This document shows positions 26,469 to 35,300 of a stretch of 64,000 bases of DNA, one piece after another; position 1 is the stretch's first letter; the number at the start of each line of letters is the position of its first letter. This stretch comes from Caloramator quimbayensis (GTDB lineage Bacteria > Bacillota > Clostridia > Clostridiales > Caloramatoraceae): the NCBI RefSeq assembly GCF_900167605.1, contig NZ_FUYH01000009.1:1-64000 (forward strand), given 5' to 3'. Under the pieces are notes generated by a model. That model ran no database searches. It saw only the letters and a list, made by a program, of their open reading frames with translations, and was not told the origin of the DNA. The position numbers were made by a program, and so were the translations under genes.

Positions 26469-28336
26469 TAAATATTAAAATCAAGTGAAATTATATCTGT
26501 TTCAAGTCCTTTTATATTTATTGTGTATTCACCACTATCAAGAGGTGTTATAAATTCTCCCTTGCCGCTGCTTAGTTCAAGTTGGTCGATATATTTAAGG
26601 TTGCCAGCTTTATCCTTTATCGTTACTGTTATAACGTCATTATTATTTGAACTTGATATCTCAGCCCTTAATCTATTATCACTTGAGTTTTTCTTTAATG
26701 ATATCTTCAAATCGCTGCTTACAACTTTTATGCGGAATTTTGCTGTTTTATTTCCATTATTAGTTGTAACCGTGATTACAGCAGTCCCAGCAGATTTTGC
26801 TGTAACTTTTCCGTTTGAAACTGTTGCAACGTTTTCATTATCAGATGACCATGTAACTGTTTTATTTGTAGCATAGCTTGGTAGTATCTCTGCCGTAAGG
26901 TCTACTGTATCTCCAACTTTTACTACTGCTGCTATTTTATCGAGTTTAACTTCACTTACGCTGTAATATGGTACACCTCCGCCGCCAGTGCTGCCTCCGC
27001 CACTGGTACCTCCGGAGCTGCCTCCGCCGGTATTACCTGTGTTTCCGGTATTTTCAGTGCTTCCAGTATTATTATTGCCGTTTTCGCTTCCACTGCTGCC
27101 TTGGTTTCCTACATCCTTTGCTCCTTCTCCAGTAACTTTAACATCTTTTGCACTGCTTCCTTCTATCTTGTCTACCTTTGATCCCTTTTCTGCCTCTATT
27201 TCAAGTTTTGCCTCGGCTTTTATTTCCTCAACTACTGCACTTTGTCCTAATTCTATCTTAGCTTCCTTTGTAACTTCGAGACTCTTTACTTTACCTTCTA
27301 TCTTTACTATATCTTCCTTATTTTCTACTGCTACTTCAATTTTTGAAACTTCAGCATCTTCCTTTGCCTTTATTTCTGCTCCTGATTTAACTATTATTTT
27401 ATCTTCAAATTTACCCGCAAGCTCAAGGGATATTTTTTCTTTTTTGCTGCTTACAACTTCAACAGCTCCAAAACTACCTTTCTTCGCCTCTAACAGGGTG
27501 CTTGATTTAACCTGTGTGCTGCCTATTTTTGTCTCTCCTTCTGATACTACTCTTACCTTGCTTTGAGTTTCTATGCTAAGTTTTTCTGATTTTACACCGT
27601 TTAGATGTATACTGTTTTCTCCTCCAGAAATAACCTTTATTTCCTTTGCTGTAACGTTTTCCAATGTTGCGTTTCCGTCCTTACCGGGGTCAACTGTTAC
27701 AGTTCCGTTTACATCAACCTTTGATATTTGAGCATTATTTGCATTCAAATAAAGGTCTCCAGTAATTTTTACATTTTGAAGTTTAATATCTTCAGCAGCA
27801 ATTTTTACATTTCCGTTTAAATTTGCTGCTATGTTCTTGCTTTCAGGGCTATAGATTGTACCCTTTTTATTAAGCACTGTTTCTGCAGGCTTTACTGTTA
27901 TCACAGAGGATGCAACATAGCTGTCACAGGAAGCGCTCTTTATTGCAACTTTCTTTAAGGATATTCCTGCTCTTCTTACATATACATAAACTTTATATAT
28001 TCCAGGCTGAAGATTTGGGAAAGTTATTGTAAAGTTTTTATTTCCTGCCTGACGGAGCTTTGTGTTAAACCTTCCTGAAAAACCATTTGATGCATTCCAA
28101 ATATCAAAATAAGTCTTTTTAACTGTATCATAAACTATGGCTCTATATTCTACTTTGCCTTTATAGTTTGGGCAGCTGACTTGAACTGTTATTTTTTCGT
28201 TTGCCCTGTATTCTTTAAGGGGAGCTTTATTAAACTTTATTTTTGGTATCACAGCCCCATAAGTTAAAACATAAGGAACTAAAATCATAAAAGACATTAC
28301 TATACTTATTAGCTTAATTAAAATTTTTTTCTTCAT
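26468..28336 (-). CDS. Large secreted protein: beta-sandwich module, beta-helix-like repeats, Big_2 domain
   Basis: The 622-residue protein starts with a signal peptide (IKLISIVMSFMILVPYVLTYG). The same module as the protein at 20485 follows (EYRANEKITVQVSCPNYKGK, GIYKVYVYVRRAG). From about residue 160 to 415 there are irregular repeats of Val/Ile-rich strands (NVKITGDLYLNANNAQISKV, VDKIEGSSAKDVKVTG), like a right-handed beta-helix or adhesin fibre. A Gly/Ser/Asn/Thr linker then leads to a Big_2 Ig-like domain (VGDTVDLTAEILPSYATNKT, ATVSNGKVTAKSAGTA) and a last beta domain. No sortase signal is seen. It is probably a cell-surface or matrix protein. Confidence 0.82.
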   Translation of the reverse strand: MKKKILIKLISIVMSFMILVPYVLTYGAVIPKIKFNKAPLKEYRANEKITVQVSCPNYKGKVEYRAIVYDTVKKTYFDIWNASNGFSGRFNTKLRQAGNKNFTITFPNLQPGIYKVYVYVRRAGISLKKVAIKSASCDSYVASSVITVKPAETVLNKKGTIYSPESKNIAANLNGNVKIAAEDIKLQNVKITGDLYLNANNAQISKVDVNGTVTVDPGKDGNATLENVTAKEIKVISGGENSIHLNGVKSEKLSIETQSKVRVVSEGETKIGSTQVKSSTLLEAKKGSFGAVEVVSSKKEKISLELAGKFEDKIIVKSGAEIKAKEDAEVSKIEVAVENKEDIVKIEGKVKSLEVTKEAKIELGQSAVVEEIKAEAKLEIEAEKGSKVDKIEGSSAKDVKVTGEGAKDVGNQGSSGSENGNNNTGSTENTGNTGNTGGGSSGGTSGGGSTGGGGVPYYSVSEVKLDKIAAVVKVGDTVDLTAEILPSYATNKTVTWSSDNENVATVSNGKVTAKSAGTAVITVTTNNGNKTAKFRIKVVSSDLKISLKKNSSDNRLRAEISSSNNNDVITVTIKDKAGNLKYIDQLELSSGKGEFITPLDSGEYTINIKGLETDIISLDFNI

Positions 28337-28351
28337 TTTTTCACCTCTCTA

Positions 28352-28516
28352 AAAGTGCCACCCAGTTGACAAGTGACAAACTTTTGGATATCGATTGAAC
28401 TTATCAACTGTAAGGCTTTCATATCATTATAATAGCTAATCTTAAAACGCAAATAATTGAGAACTGTCCCTCTTATTTTTTTATTGGGGGCACCTTAAAG
28501 GTGCCGCCCAGTTAAA
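28352..28516. repeat. Short direct repeats flanking a GGGACAGTTC copy
   Basis: The sequence AAAAGTGCCACCCAGTT (28353-28369) recurs as AAAGGTGCCGCCCAGTT (28498-28514). A minus-oriented repeat core lies between them at 28451-28471. The second copy is part of a hairpin (GGCACCTT / AAGGTGCC, 28489-28505) just past the protease stop, which could end its transcript. Confidence 0.6.
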
Positions 28517-28517
28517 G

Positions 28518-31500
28518 TTACTTTATAAGGAATTCAAATACCTTTGATAATGGGTTCTGGTTATTTAATATATCCCAAACGAAACACTTTATCTTGTATC
28601 CATCTGCATTTGGAGTTTTTATCTGCCCTTCCATAACTACCTCTTCTCCGGATTTTATCTGATATCCTCCAGCAACATAGTTTACTAACTTGTTGTCTTT
28701 GTCAAAGAGGCCTATTATAAGCTGAGCATTCTTTAATGCTTTAGATATATTAGCTGCTTTAACTTTAATTACTGCATCGATGTTCTTTGCAAATTCAGTT
28801 ACATTTGATAATAATTCAAGCTTCAATGGTATTATAAATTTAATTGTGTAAACCTTTACTGTTCCATCCTGTGCAGTAACTTTAATTACAGCTGTTCCTT
28901 CAACTTCTGTTGCCTGTGTTATCTCAACTTTAGCTTTTTCAGAATCCATTGCATTTGCTGAAACTTTTAGAGGCTCTGTAAGCATTGGGTTTACTTCATA
29001 CTCATATTCATATTTATCAGGTGCAAATCCTGAAAGTACATTTCCGCCAACTGTAATGCTTGAAAGTGCTGCATTTGTTGATCTTGAATCAGTAACTTTA
29101 ACAACTACATTATAATCTCCTGAATCAAAGGTTAATGTTAAAACATTTTCTCCAACTGGTAGAGTCATTAAAAAGTCTTTCTTAAATGTAATAGCATTTT
29201 CTCCTACTGTATAATCCTTATCTTTTTGAAGCTCAGTATTATTAAATTTTACGCCATTTAATTTATCTCCATTAAATTTAACGTTGTAAATTACATCATC
29301 TCCATTGCGTTTTTCAAATTCTGCATAATCATTATATAATATAACCTTATTGTAGTTTTTATAGAATTTTATTAGGCTAACGCTTGTATTTCCAGCAACG
29401 TCTACTGCTTTTATTAATACATTGCTCTCTCCCTCTGGAACGCTGTAATTATACTCTATTGTCTTCTCAATTCCCTCAACAGATTCGCTCTCTCCATAGT
29501 CTATCTGATTTTCATTTACATAGAGCCTATAGCTGTAGGTATTTTCCTTAACGTTAATCTTTATTGTATATTCGTCCTTATCAGTTTCAATTATATATGC
29601 ATCTGGCTCTATTGTAAGAACAGGTGCTGTTGTATCAACCCATATCTTTGCCTGGTAGCTGTTAATATTTCCAGTCTCATCTTCCATCTCGAAGGTTACC
29701 CTGTTCATACCTTCAAAGAGGTTTAGAGTAGTTTCAAAGAAGCCTTCACTTACAGGTATATCAGCCCATTCGCTTTCGCCATCTTTTCCGTATACCTTAT
29801 ATTTTAAATATTTTACTGGTTCGCTAACCTGTCCTGTTATATGCACTTTGCCACTACTATAAATCTGTCCCTCACTAATGTTGTTTCCGTTATCATCTAT
29901 TGCAGTTATATATGGAAGTGCTTTATCAACAAATACTTCTACATAATCTCTTACTATCTCATTATTATCTTTGTCTCTTATAATAAACTCAACAATGTTG
30001 TTACCATCATTTAAGTTTTCAACTGTTATGCTGCTGCTTGTTGTTGCATATTCTGTTTCATTTCCGTTAAAGTTTACAAAGAGTTTTGCTTCACTTAAAG
30101 TTTCATCCTGAACTATGTTAAAGTTTATAGTCTGGCTGTTTTCCTTTGTCTTATATATCCTATTTTCAAAGATTATTGGTGATAGTTTAAAGTTTTGATT
30201 AAAGGTATTTTCAGCATTATCCTCTGCCTTTACATAGTAGGTTATAGTCTTATCACCAAAGGAATCAAAGGTAAGTTCCTTTACAAAATTGTTGCCGTTA
30301 AGCTGAACTTCTTCATCATTTATCTTAAACTCAGTTATTGCAACTCCTGATTTATATATAACATTACCAGAAACAATAACTTTTTTGTTTCCAATATACT
30401 GAGGATAATAAGCGGCTATTACAGGTTTGTCGAGGATGCTGTTTATTATAACCTCGCTAACTGCCTTATGTCCTACTAAATCTTCTGCTTCAATTGTAAA
30501 CTTATTCTCGCCTTCATTTATCTGAACAGGTATTTCGAAGGTTTTTTCATAAAGCTTTCCTAAGTCTTTATGTTCCTCTGCTACAGTTTGTCCATTAAGT
30601 AACACTTTAAATCCTGTTGACATATCTGAAACTTTAAACTTAAGATTATACTCCTTTTCCCCATCGGTTAAATTAATACTGCTTCCTGTTGTGTTTAAAA
30701 GAGTTATCTGAGGAGGAGTTAAGTCTACAAGGAAACCTTTTGTTCCTGTACCCATAATTTCTTTATTCTTTCCATAGAGTGTTACAGTTGCATCGCATTC
30801 CCCATCAACAAGGCTTTCTATTTTATAGGATGTTTCTGAGGTGGTTAGAGTAACTTCATCCCTAACATTACCTGCATTAACAACCTTTATTCCTATATGG
30901 TCGAGGACAGGTCTTAGAGCCTCGTTTATTCTAAAATTAATAGTTGCACTATCTTTTGTTTCAATTCCTGGATAACCTTCAATAAATATGCAGTCCTCTG
31001 GTGAAAATACTTCAAAAGAAGTATTTATTATATATTTTCCTTTATCTGTTGCATTTGCTGCATAGTCAACAGCATATATTCCAAAATAGCAGTCAGCATT
31101 AATAAGGTTAACTGTTGCTTCACCATTGCTATCAACGTTTAGTAAATCATCCCATAGGAAGTTTCCCCACTTATCAATTAGATAATATCCATAGAACTGT
31201 ATATCATTTGATGGATTCTTTATTTTAACTTTAAATTCATTCCCCTGAACCTTTTCTATATCAAAGTCAAAGTCTGGAGGAGTTAAGTCAAGTCTTACCG
31301 GCATATCGAGAGTATACCAATCAGCATCTTTAAAATCTGGCTTTGATAGAAGCCTTATTTTGTAATTTCCCTCAGGAGCTAATTGGTAGAATAATTTACT
31401 GCTGTCAAATATTGTTCCGTCCCATCTCCATTCAATATAAGATTTAGCTGGAAAATCCTGCATTAAGTAATTCTTCCTAATGTTTTTATCATAGGATATT

Positions 31501-34181
31501 TCTCTTATAACTTTGCCATTTTCATCAATTACCTGAATCTTAAACTCCTTTGCATTTCTCATAAATGAAACAACAGGCATAACATCATCAAACATTTCAT
31601 CTCCATTTGGTGAGAAGGCTAATTGGTTAGGATTAATAATAGGTATTCCATAGTAATCGTCAAATCCGTCATATCCAAGATAATATCCGTTGCTGTCTGT
31701 AAGACAAGTCATTCCATAGAATGTATTATCTAAATCCCAAACTGGAGCATCTATCATCCTTGGAGCATCCTGTCCGCTCCACTTTCCGCAAAAGCCCATG
31801 TAAGGTATTCCAAGGCTTGGCTGACCTTCAGTTTGTGATTGAAGCTCTATAAAGCCTTCAGCAAATATGTTGTAAGCTGTTGTTGGGACTATAAGGGTTG
31901 CTGTAATTTCTGCAGTTTCACCAGCAGCAACTGTAATTTCTTCATTGTCAAAGGTTAAAGATGCACCGTTTAAAACTTCAGCTCTCGCATACATAAATCC
32001 TGATGAAGTACTGTAATTAGTTAAAACTCCATATTTATTAATTGGTTTAAAGGTTATATCTTTATCTGAGAAATTAGTTATATTAAGTTTAAATTCCTTT
32101 GTTCCTGAAATCTCCTTAAGAGCTATAACTGCCTTTCCATCATCGGTTGTAACATAGGCACCTGTCTTTATAGCTTTGTCAGTCTTTATAACTCCGGCAC
32201 CCTGTTTTCTTGTAAGATATGGAAGAGTTCCTCCTGTTGATGGATCGAGCATAGGTTCTGCTGAGTTTATAAGAAGAGTTTTTACCATGTTTACAAAGTC
32301 TCTTCCTTTTAGAGTTGGCATTTTAGTTTTAACATATTGTGCAACAAGGGCAGTGGCACCGGATGTATGAGGTGCTGCCATTGATGTTCCGCTCATCATT
32401 GTATAGTCGTTATTGTTTACTGTTGAATATATTTTCCCTCCTGGTGCTGAAACTTCTGGCTTAAATTCGAGATCTGGAGTTGTACCCCAAGATGAAAAAT
32501 CTGACATTTGGTTAGCTGTAGCATTATTAACAAGCATTTTATCGTTTGTAAAGGTGAATTCAAGTTTTTTACCTTCTAAGGCTGCATTCATTAAATTGTT
32601 TCCATCGTTTATGCTTAATGAAACTATTGGAATCTGCGGGTTATCGAGAGCCATATTTACATAGTCGCCATGACCTACAGTACCTCTTATAATAACTCCT
32701 GCTGCTCCATGCTGCTCAGCAGTTTTTTGTATATTTTTATAGTAATATCCTCCGGTTCTTACCGCAAAGACAAGCTTTCCTTCTACATTTTTGCCTTCAT
32801 AATACTGAGGTTCTCCTGTTCCAACATATACTGCTTCAAGTTTATTGTCTTTAAATACTTTAACTGGGTCTGGAGATTCCTGCTTTTGGTATGCAATATT
32901 TACAGGTTCCTGTGCCTCGTCTATATAAACCTTTAATGTGTTTAAAGTTATCTTACTATTCTCACTTGATGCAACTTGGAGCGTATCTGGGAAAAGCCCT
33001 GGAGACCCTACAAGTGATATATCTGGATCCATAGCATAGGCGGAATAAGGATAGGTTGAATAGTAGGAGTTTCCTGCTGATACAACAACTGTAACGCCCA
33101 TGTCTGTTGCATTTTTAATTGCGATCTGCTCTGGGTCGTCATAGTTTACAAAACCTGCTGTTGAGCCAAGGCTCATGTTTATAACATCAGCACCATGCTT
33201 TACAGAATCATCGATTGCTGCTGCTATATCATCAGAATATGCACTTGGCATATCTGGATTGTTCGTAAATACCTTCATTGCAAGAAGCTGTGCCTCGGGA
33301 GCTACTCCTTTTATTGCAGCATTGTTAGCTACTTCTTCATCAGTACCGTTTGCAGCAACGATACCAGCAACGTGCATACCGTGCATGCTTGCGTTAGGTC
33401 CTAAGTCCATCACCTGATCGTTCATGTCGGCAAAGTTGTAGCCATAGGGAACCTTATCTGTATAGAATTTCCCTGGGCCTCCCATACTCTCAACTGTAGT
33501 TTTGTTGAGCTTTGCCTTAGAAGAATCAGTGAGTCTCATATCTTTGTGAGTATAATCTATTCCTGTATCAACTATTGCAACAACCATTCCTTCGCCTTTG
33601 TATCCAAGATCCTGCCATACTGTTTCTGTATTTGTAATGCCTCTTGCGCTGTTCATATCGAGATAATACTTATTAGCAACAGTAACCTTTTTAACGTTAG
33701 TAAGTTCTCTTATAGCATCAATGTCCTTATACTTTACAGTAGCACTGAAACCATTGAGCAAATTTTTATATGAATGTCGTATTTTGCCATAATATTTTAC
33801 CTTATCCATGACAGCTTTTTGAGCTTTTTCTATGTTCTGCTCAATAGTTTTCTTTTCTGTAAGTGATAATTTTTTTGATTTTGACTGCTCATAAACCGTT
33901 GTACCTTCAAGTTCAACAATAATCCTTACTTCATCCTCAGGGTTTATAACTTTGTTTTCAGATGAAGTTTTTTCATCGGAAGCTTCAACTCCGTATTTTT
34001 GAGACAGTGCTTTTTTGTAGTCAACATCTTTTAAATTCTTCATATGTTTTTGAATTAAAGCTTTTTTATCGATTTGTAGAGCTTTTGTTTCAGCCTTTGC
34101 TTTAACTGGCAAACTGGTAAATATGCTAAAAACCATTACCAGTGAAATAAAAATACTGAAAATTTTAGATTCTTTTTTCAT
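28518..34181 (-). CDS. Giant secreted subtilisin-like (S8) protease
   Basis: The 1887-residue protease has a signal peptide (residues 1-30) and an I9-like propeptide (about 80-175). The S8 domain has Asp205 (VAIVDTGIDY), His267 (HGMHVAG) and Ser600 (MSGTSMAAP). A PA domain is inserted at about 430-550. An Fn3-like C5a-peptidase domain follows, then many Ig-like bacterial surface domains, and a cadherin-like beta-sandwich domain near 1690-1780 (LSSITVGGNVLSGFAPDKY). It resembles lactocepin/C5a-peptidase proteases and should digest extracellular proteins for peptides. There is no LPxTG or S-layer homology motif. The catalytic triad looks intact. The start follows AGGAGGT. Confidence 0.93.
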   Translation of the reverse strand: MKKESKIFSIFISLVMVFSIFTSLPVKAKAETKALQIDKKALIQKHMKNLKDVDYKKALSQKYGVEASDEKTSSENKVINPEDEVRIIVELEGTTVYEQSKSKKLSLTEKKTIEQNIEKAQKAVMDKVKYYGKIRHSYKNLLNGFSATVKYKDIDAIRELTNVKKVTVANKYYLDMNSARGITNTETVWQDLGYKGEGMVVAIVDTGIDYTHKDMRLTDSSKAKLNKTTVESMGGPGKFYTDKVPYGYNFADMNDQVMDLGPNASMHGMHVAGIVAANGTDEEVANNAAIKGVAPEAQLLAMKVFTNNPDMPSAYSDDIAAAIDDSVKHGADVINMSLGSTAGFVNYDDPEQIAIKNATDMGVTVVVSAGNSYYSTYPYSAYAMDPDISLVGSPGLFPDTLQVASSENSKITLNTLKVYIDEAQEPVNIAYQKQESPDPVKVFKDNKLEAVYVGTGEPQYYEGKNVEGKLVFAVRTGGYYYKNIQKTAEQHGAAGVIIRGTVGHGDYVNMALDNPQIPIVSLSINDGNNLMNAALEGKKLEFTFTNDKMLVNNATANQMSDFSSWGTTPDLEFKPEVSAPGGKIYSTVNNNDYTMMSGTSMAAPHTSGATALVAQYVKTKMPTLKGRDFVNMVKTLLINSAEPMLDPSTGGTLPYLTRKQGAGVIKTDKAIKTGAYVTTDDGKAVIALKEISGTKEFKLNITNFSDKDITFKPINKYGVLTNYSTSSGFMYARAEVLNGASLTFDNEEITVAAGETAEITATLIVPTTAYNIFAEGFIELQSQTEGQPSLGIPYMGFCGKWSGQDAPRMIDAPVWDLDNTFYGMTCLTDSNGYYLGYDGFDDYYGIPIINPNQLAFSPNGDEMFDDVMPVVSFMRNAKEFKIQVIDENGKVIREISYDKNIRKNYLMQDFPAKSYIEWRWDGTIFDSSKLFYQLAPEGNYKIRLLSKPDFKDADWYTLDMPVRLDLTPPDFDFDIEKVQGNEFKVKIKNPSNDIQFYGYYLIDKWGNFLWDDLLNVDSNGEATVNLINADCYFGIYAVDYAANATDKGKYIINTSFEVFSPEDCIFIEGYPGIETKDSATINFRINEALRPVLDHIGIKVVNAGNVRDEVTLTTSETSYKIESLVDGECDATVTLYGKNKEIMGTGTKGFLVDLTPPQITLLNTTGSSINLTDGEKEYNLKFKVSDMSTGFKVLLNGQTVAEEHKDLGKLYEKTFEIPVQINEGENKFTIEAEDLVGHKAVSEVIINSILDKPVIAAYYPQYIGNKKVIVSGNVIYKSGVAITEFKINDEEVQLNGNNFVKELTFDSFGDKTITYYVKAEDNAENTFNQNFKLSPIIFENRIYKTKENSQTINFNIVQDETLSEAKLFVNFNGNETEYATTSSSITVENLNDGNNIVEFIIRDKDNNEIVRDYVEVFVDKALPYITAIDDNGNNISEGQIYSSGKVHITGQVSEPVKYLKYKVYGKDGESEWADIPVSEGFFETTLNLFEGMNRVTFEMEDETGNINSYQAKIWVDTTAPVLTIEPDAYIIETDKDEYTIKINVKENTYSYRLYVNENQIDYGESESVEGIEKTIEYNYSVPEGESNVLIKAVDVAGNTSVSLIKFYKNYNKVILYNDYAEFEKRNGDDVIYNVKFNGDKLNGVKFNNTELQKDKDYTVGENAITFKKDFLMTLPVGENVLTLTFDSGDYNVVVKVTDSRSTNAALSSITVGGNVLSGFAPDKYEYEYEVNPMLTEPLKVSANAMDSEKAKVEITQATEVEGTAVIKVTAQDGTVKVYTIKFIIPLKLELLSNVTEFAKNIDAVIKVKAANISKALKNAQLIIGLFDKDNKLVNYVAGGYQIKSGEEVVMEGQIKTPNADGYKIKCFVWDILNNQNPLSKVFEFLIK

Positions 34182-34729
34182 ATAATACCTCCTTTTCTAT
34201 TTTGTTTTATATATGTTATATTATTACATTTTTACGATTTTTTAAATACATTTTATTCGCATATTTTTACATTTTTTTATTATTATTCTTATTTTTCTAT
34301 ACATAAGTTTCCATATTTGAGAACTGTCCCTTAGCCTGTCCATTTATATTTTTGTGATAAAAAAATATAGCAGATATTTATGAACTGTCCTTTTATACTT
34401 TAAATAATCGACTTTTACCGCCAATCTGTCGCCCATGTTGGTGACGCCAAAAAAGACAGCCCTTAAAAATAAGAACTGCCTTTTGTAACATGAATTAGTA
34501 AATTACAACACTTATCATCGTTATTATAATATAACAAAAATAATAAACTTCTCTTCATCATCTTTGAGAGAAAATATTAGGGGACAGTTCTCATTTTTTT
34601 GCTATTTTCTTTAACAGGGGTATATCCTTTCAAAGAAAGCTAAAATTTGAGAACTGTCCCTATGCCTGTCCATTTATATCTTCGTGACAAAAACTATAGA
34701 ATATATTTATGAACTGTCCCTTAGCTTGT
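34182..34729. repeat. Densest GGGACAGTTC repeat cluster
   Basis: Five cores lie in about 420 bp: minus-oriented at 34312-34340 and 34373-34393, plus-oriented at 34579-34600, minus-oriented at 34643-34670 and 34703-34730. The pair 34312/34373 and the pair 34643/34703 are imperfect copies of one unit (core, CTGTCCATTTATAT, GTGA(T/C)AAAAA, then a second core). The 34579/34643 pair matches the composite at 20241-20322. The last copy starts at the stop codon of iorB. No gene is seen; the protease promoter should be within about 34200-34300. Confidence 0.85.
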
Positions 34730-35299
34730 CTATATATTCATGCCTGCCTTTATAGCTTTAATGTTAATTTCCTGCATTTTTTCTGGGAGGTTGTCTTTTA
34801 TTACGCCTTCCCAGTCGAGGTTTTCAAGGCCAAGGGCTTTTATAAGTGCCCCAAGTAGAACTATATTTTGAGTCTTTATGTTTCCAAGGTCTTGGGCAAC
34901 TTCTGCGGCGCTGAATATTTTTAGGTTTTCAACCTTTGATTTCAGCTCATCGAGGGTGTTTTGAGGGTACTGCTCCTGTCCTATAAGTACAGGCATTGAG
35001 TATATTTCATAGTCATTAACTACGAGGCTTCCTCCCTCTTTAAGATAGCTTATCCATCTTGCAGCTTCAACCTTTTCAAAGGCAACTAAAACGTCAGCCT
35101 CTCCAACTCCAATCAGAGGTGAATAAACCTTTTCGCCGAATCTGACCTGTGTTGTTACGCTTCCTCCTCTTTGCGCCATTCCGTGAACTTCGGACATTTT
35201 TACATCATATCCGAACTTTATAAGCCCTTCTGTCAAAATTTTTGATGCAAGTATTATTCCCTGTCCTCCAACTCCAACAAACAATATGCTCTTTGTCAT
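34730..35299 (-). CDS. iorB: Indolepyruvate:ferredoxin oxidoreductase, beta subunit
   Basis: The 189-residue subunit has the gamma-type POR domain with FVGVGGQGIILASKIL, SEVHGMAQRGGSVTTQVRFG and PLIGVGEADVLVAFE. With IorA it oxidatively decarboxylates aryl-pyruvates from aromatic amino-acid breakdown to aryl-acetyl-CoA, reducing ferredoxin. ATG 35299 lies one base past the iorA stop. Its stop TAG at 34730-34732 is followed without a gap by a dispersed repeat copy. Confidence 0.93.
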   Translation of the reverse strand: MTKSILFVGVGGQGIILASKILTEGLIKFGYDVKMSEVHGMAQRGGSVTTQVRFGEKVYSPLIGVGEADVLVAFEKVEAARWISYLKEGGSLVVNDYEIYSMPVLIGQEQYPQNTLDELKSKVENLKIFSAAEVAQDLGNIKTQNIVLLGALIKALGLENLDWEGVIKDNLPEKMQEINIKAIKAGMNI

Positions 35300-35300
35300 A

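Noticed and set aside
26988-27566. Long proline- and leucine-rich open frame on the plus strand
   Set aside because: It lies wholly antisense to the Gly/Ser-rich and repeat region of the 622-residue secreted protein; its composition mirrors that gene, and it has no ribosome site.
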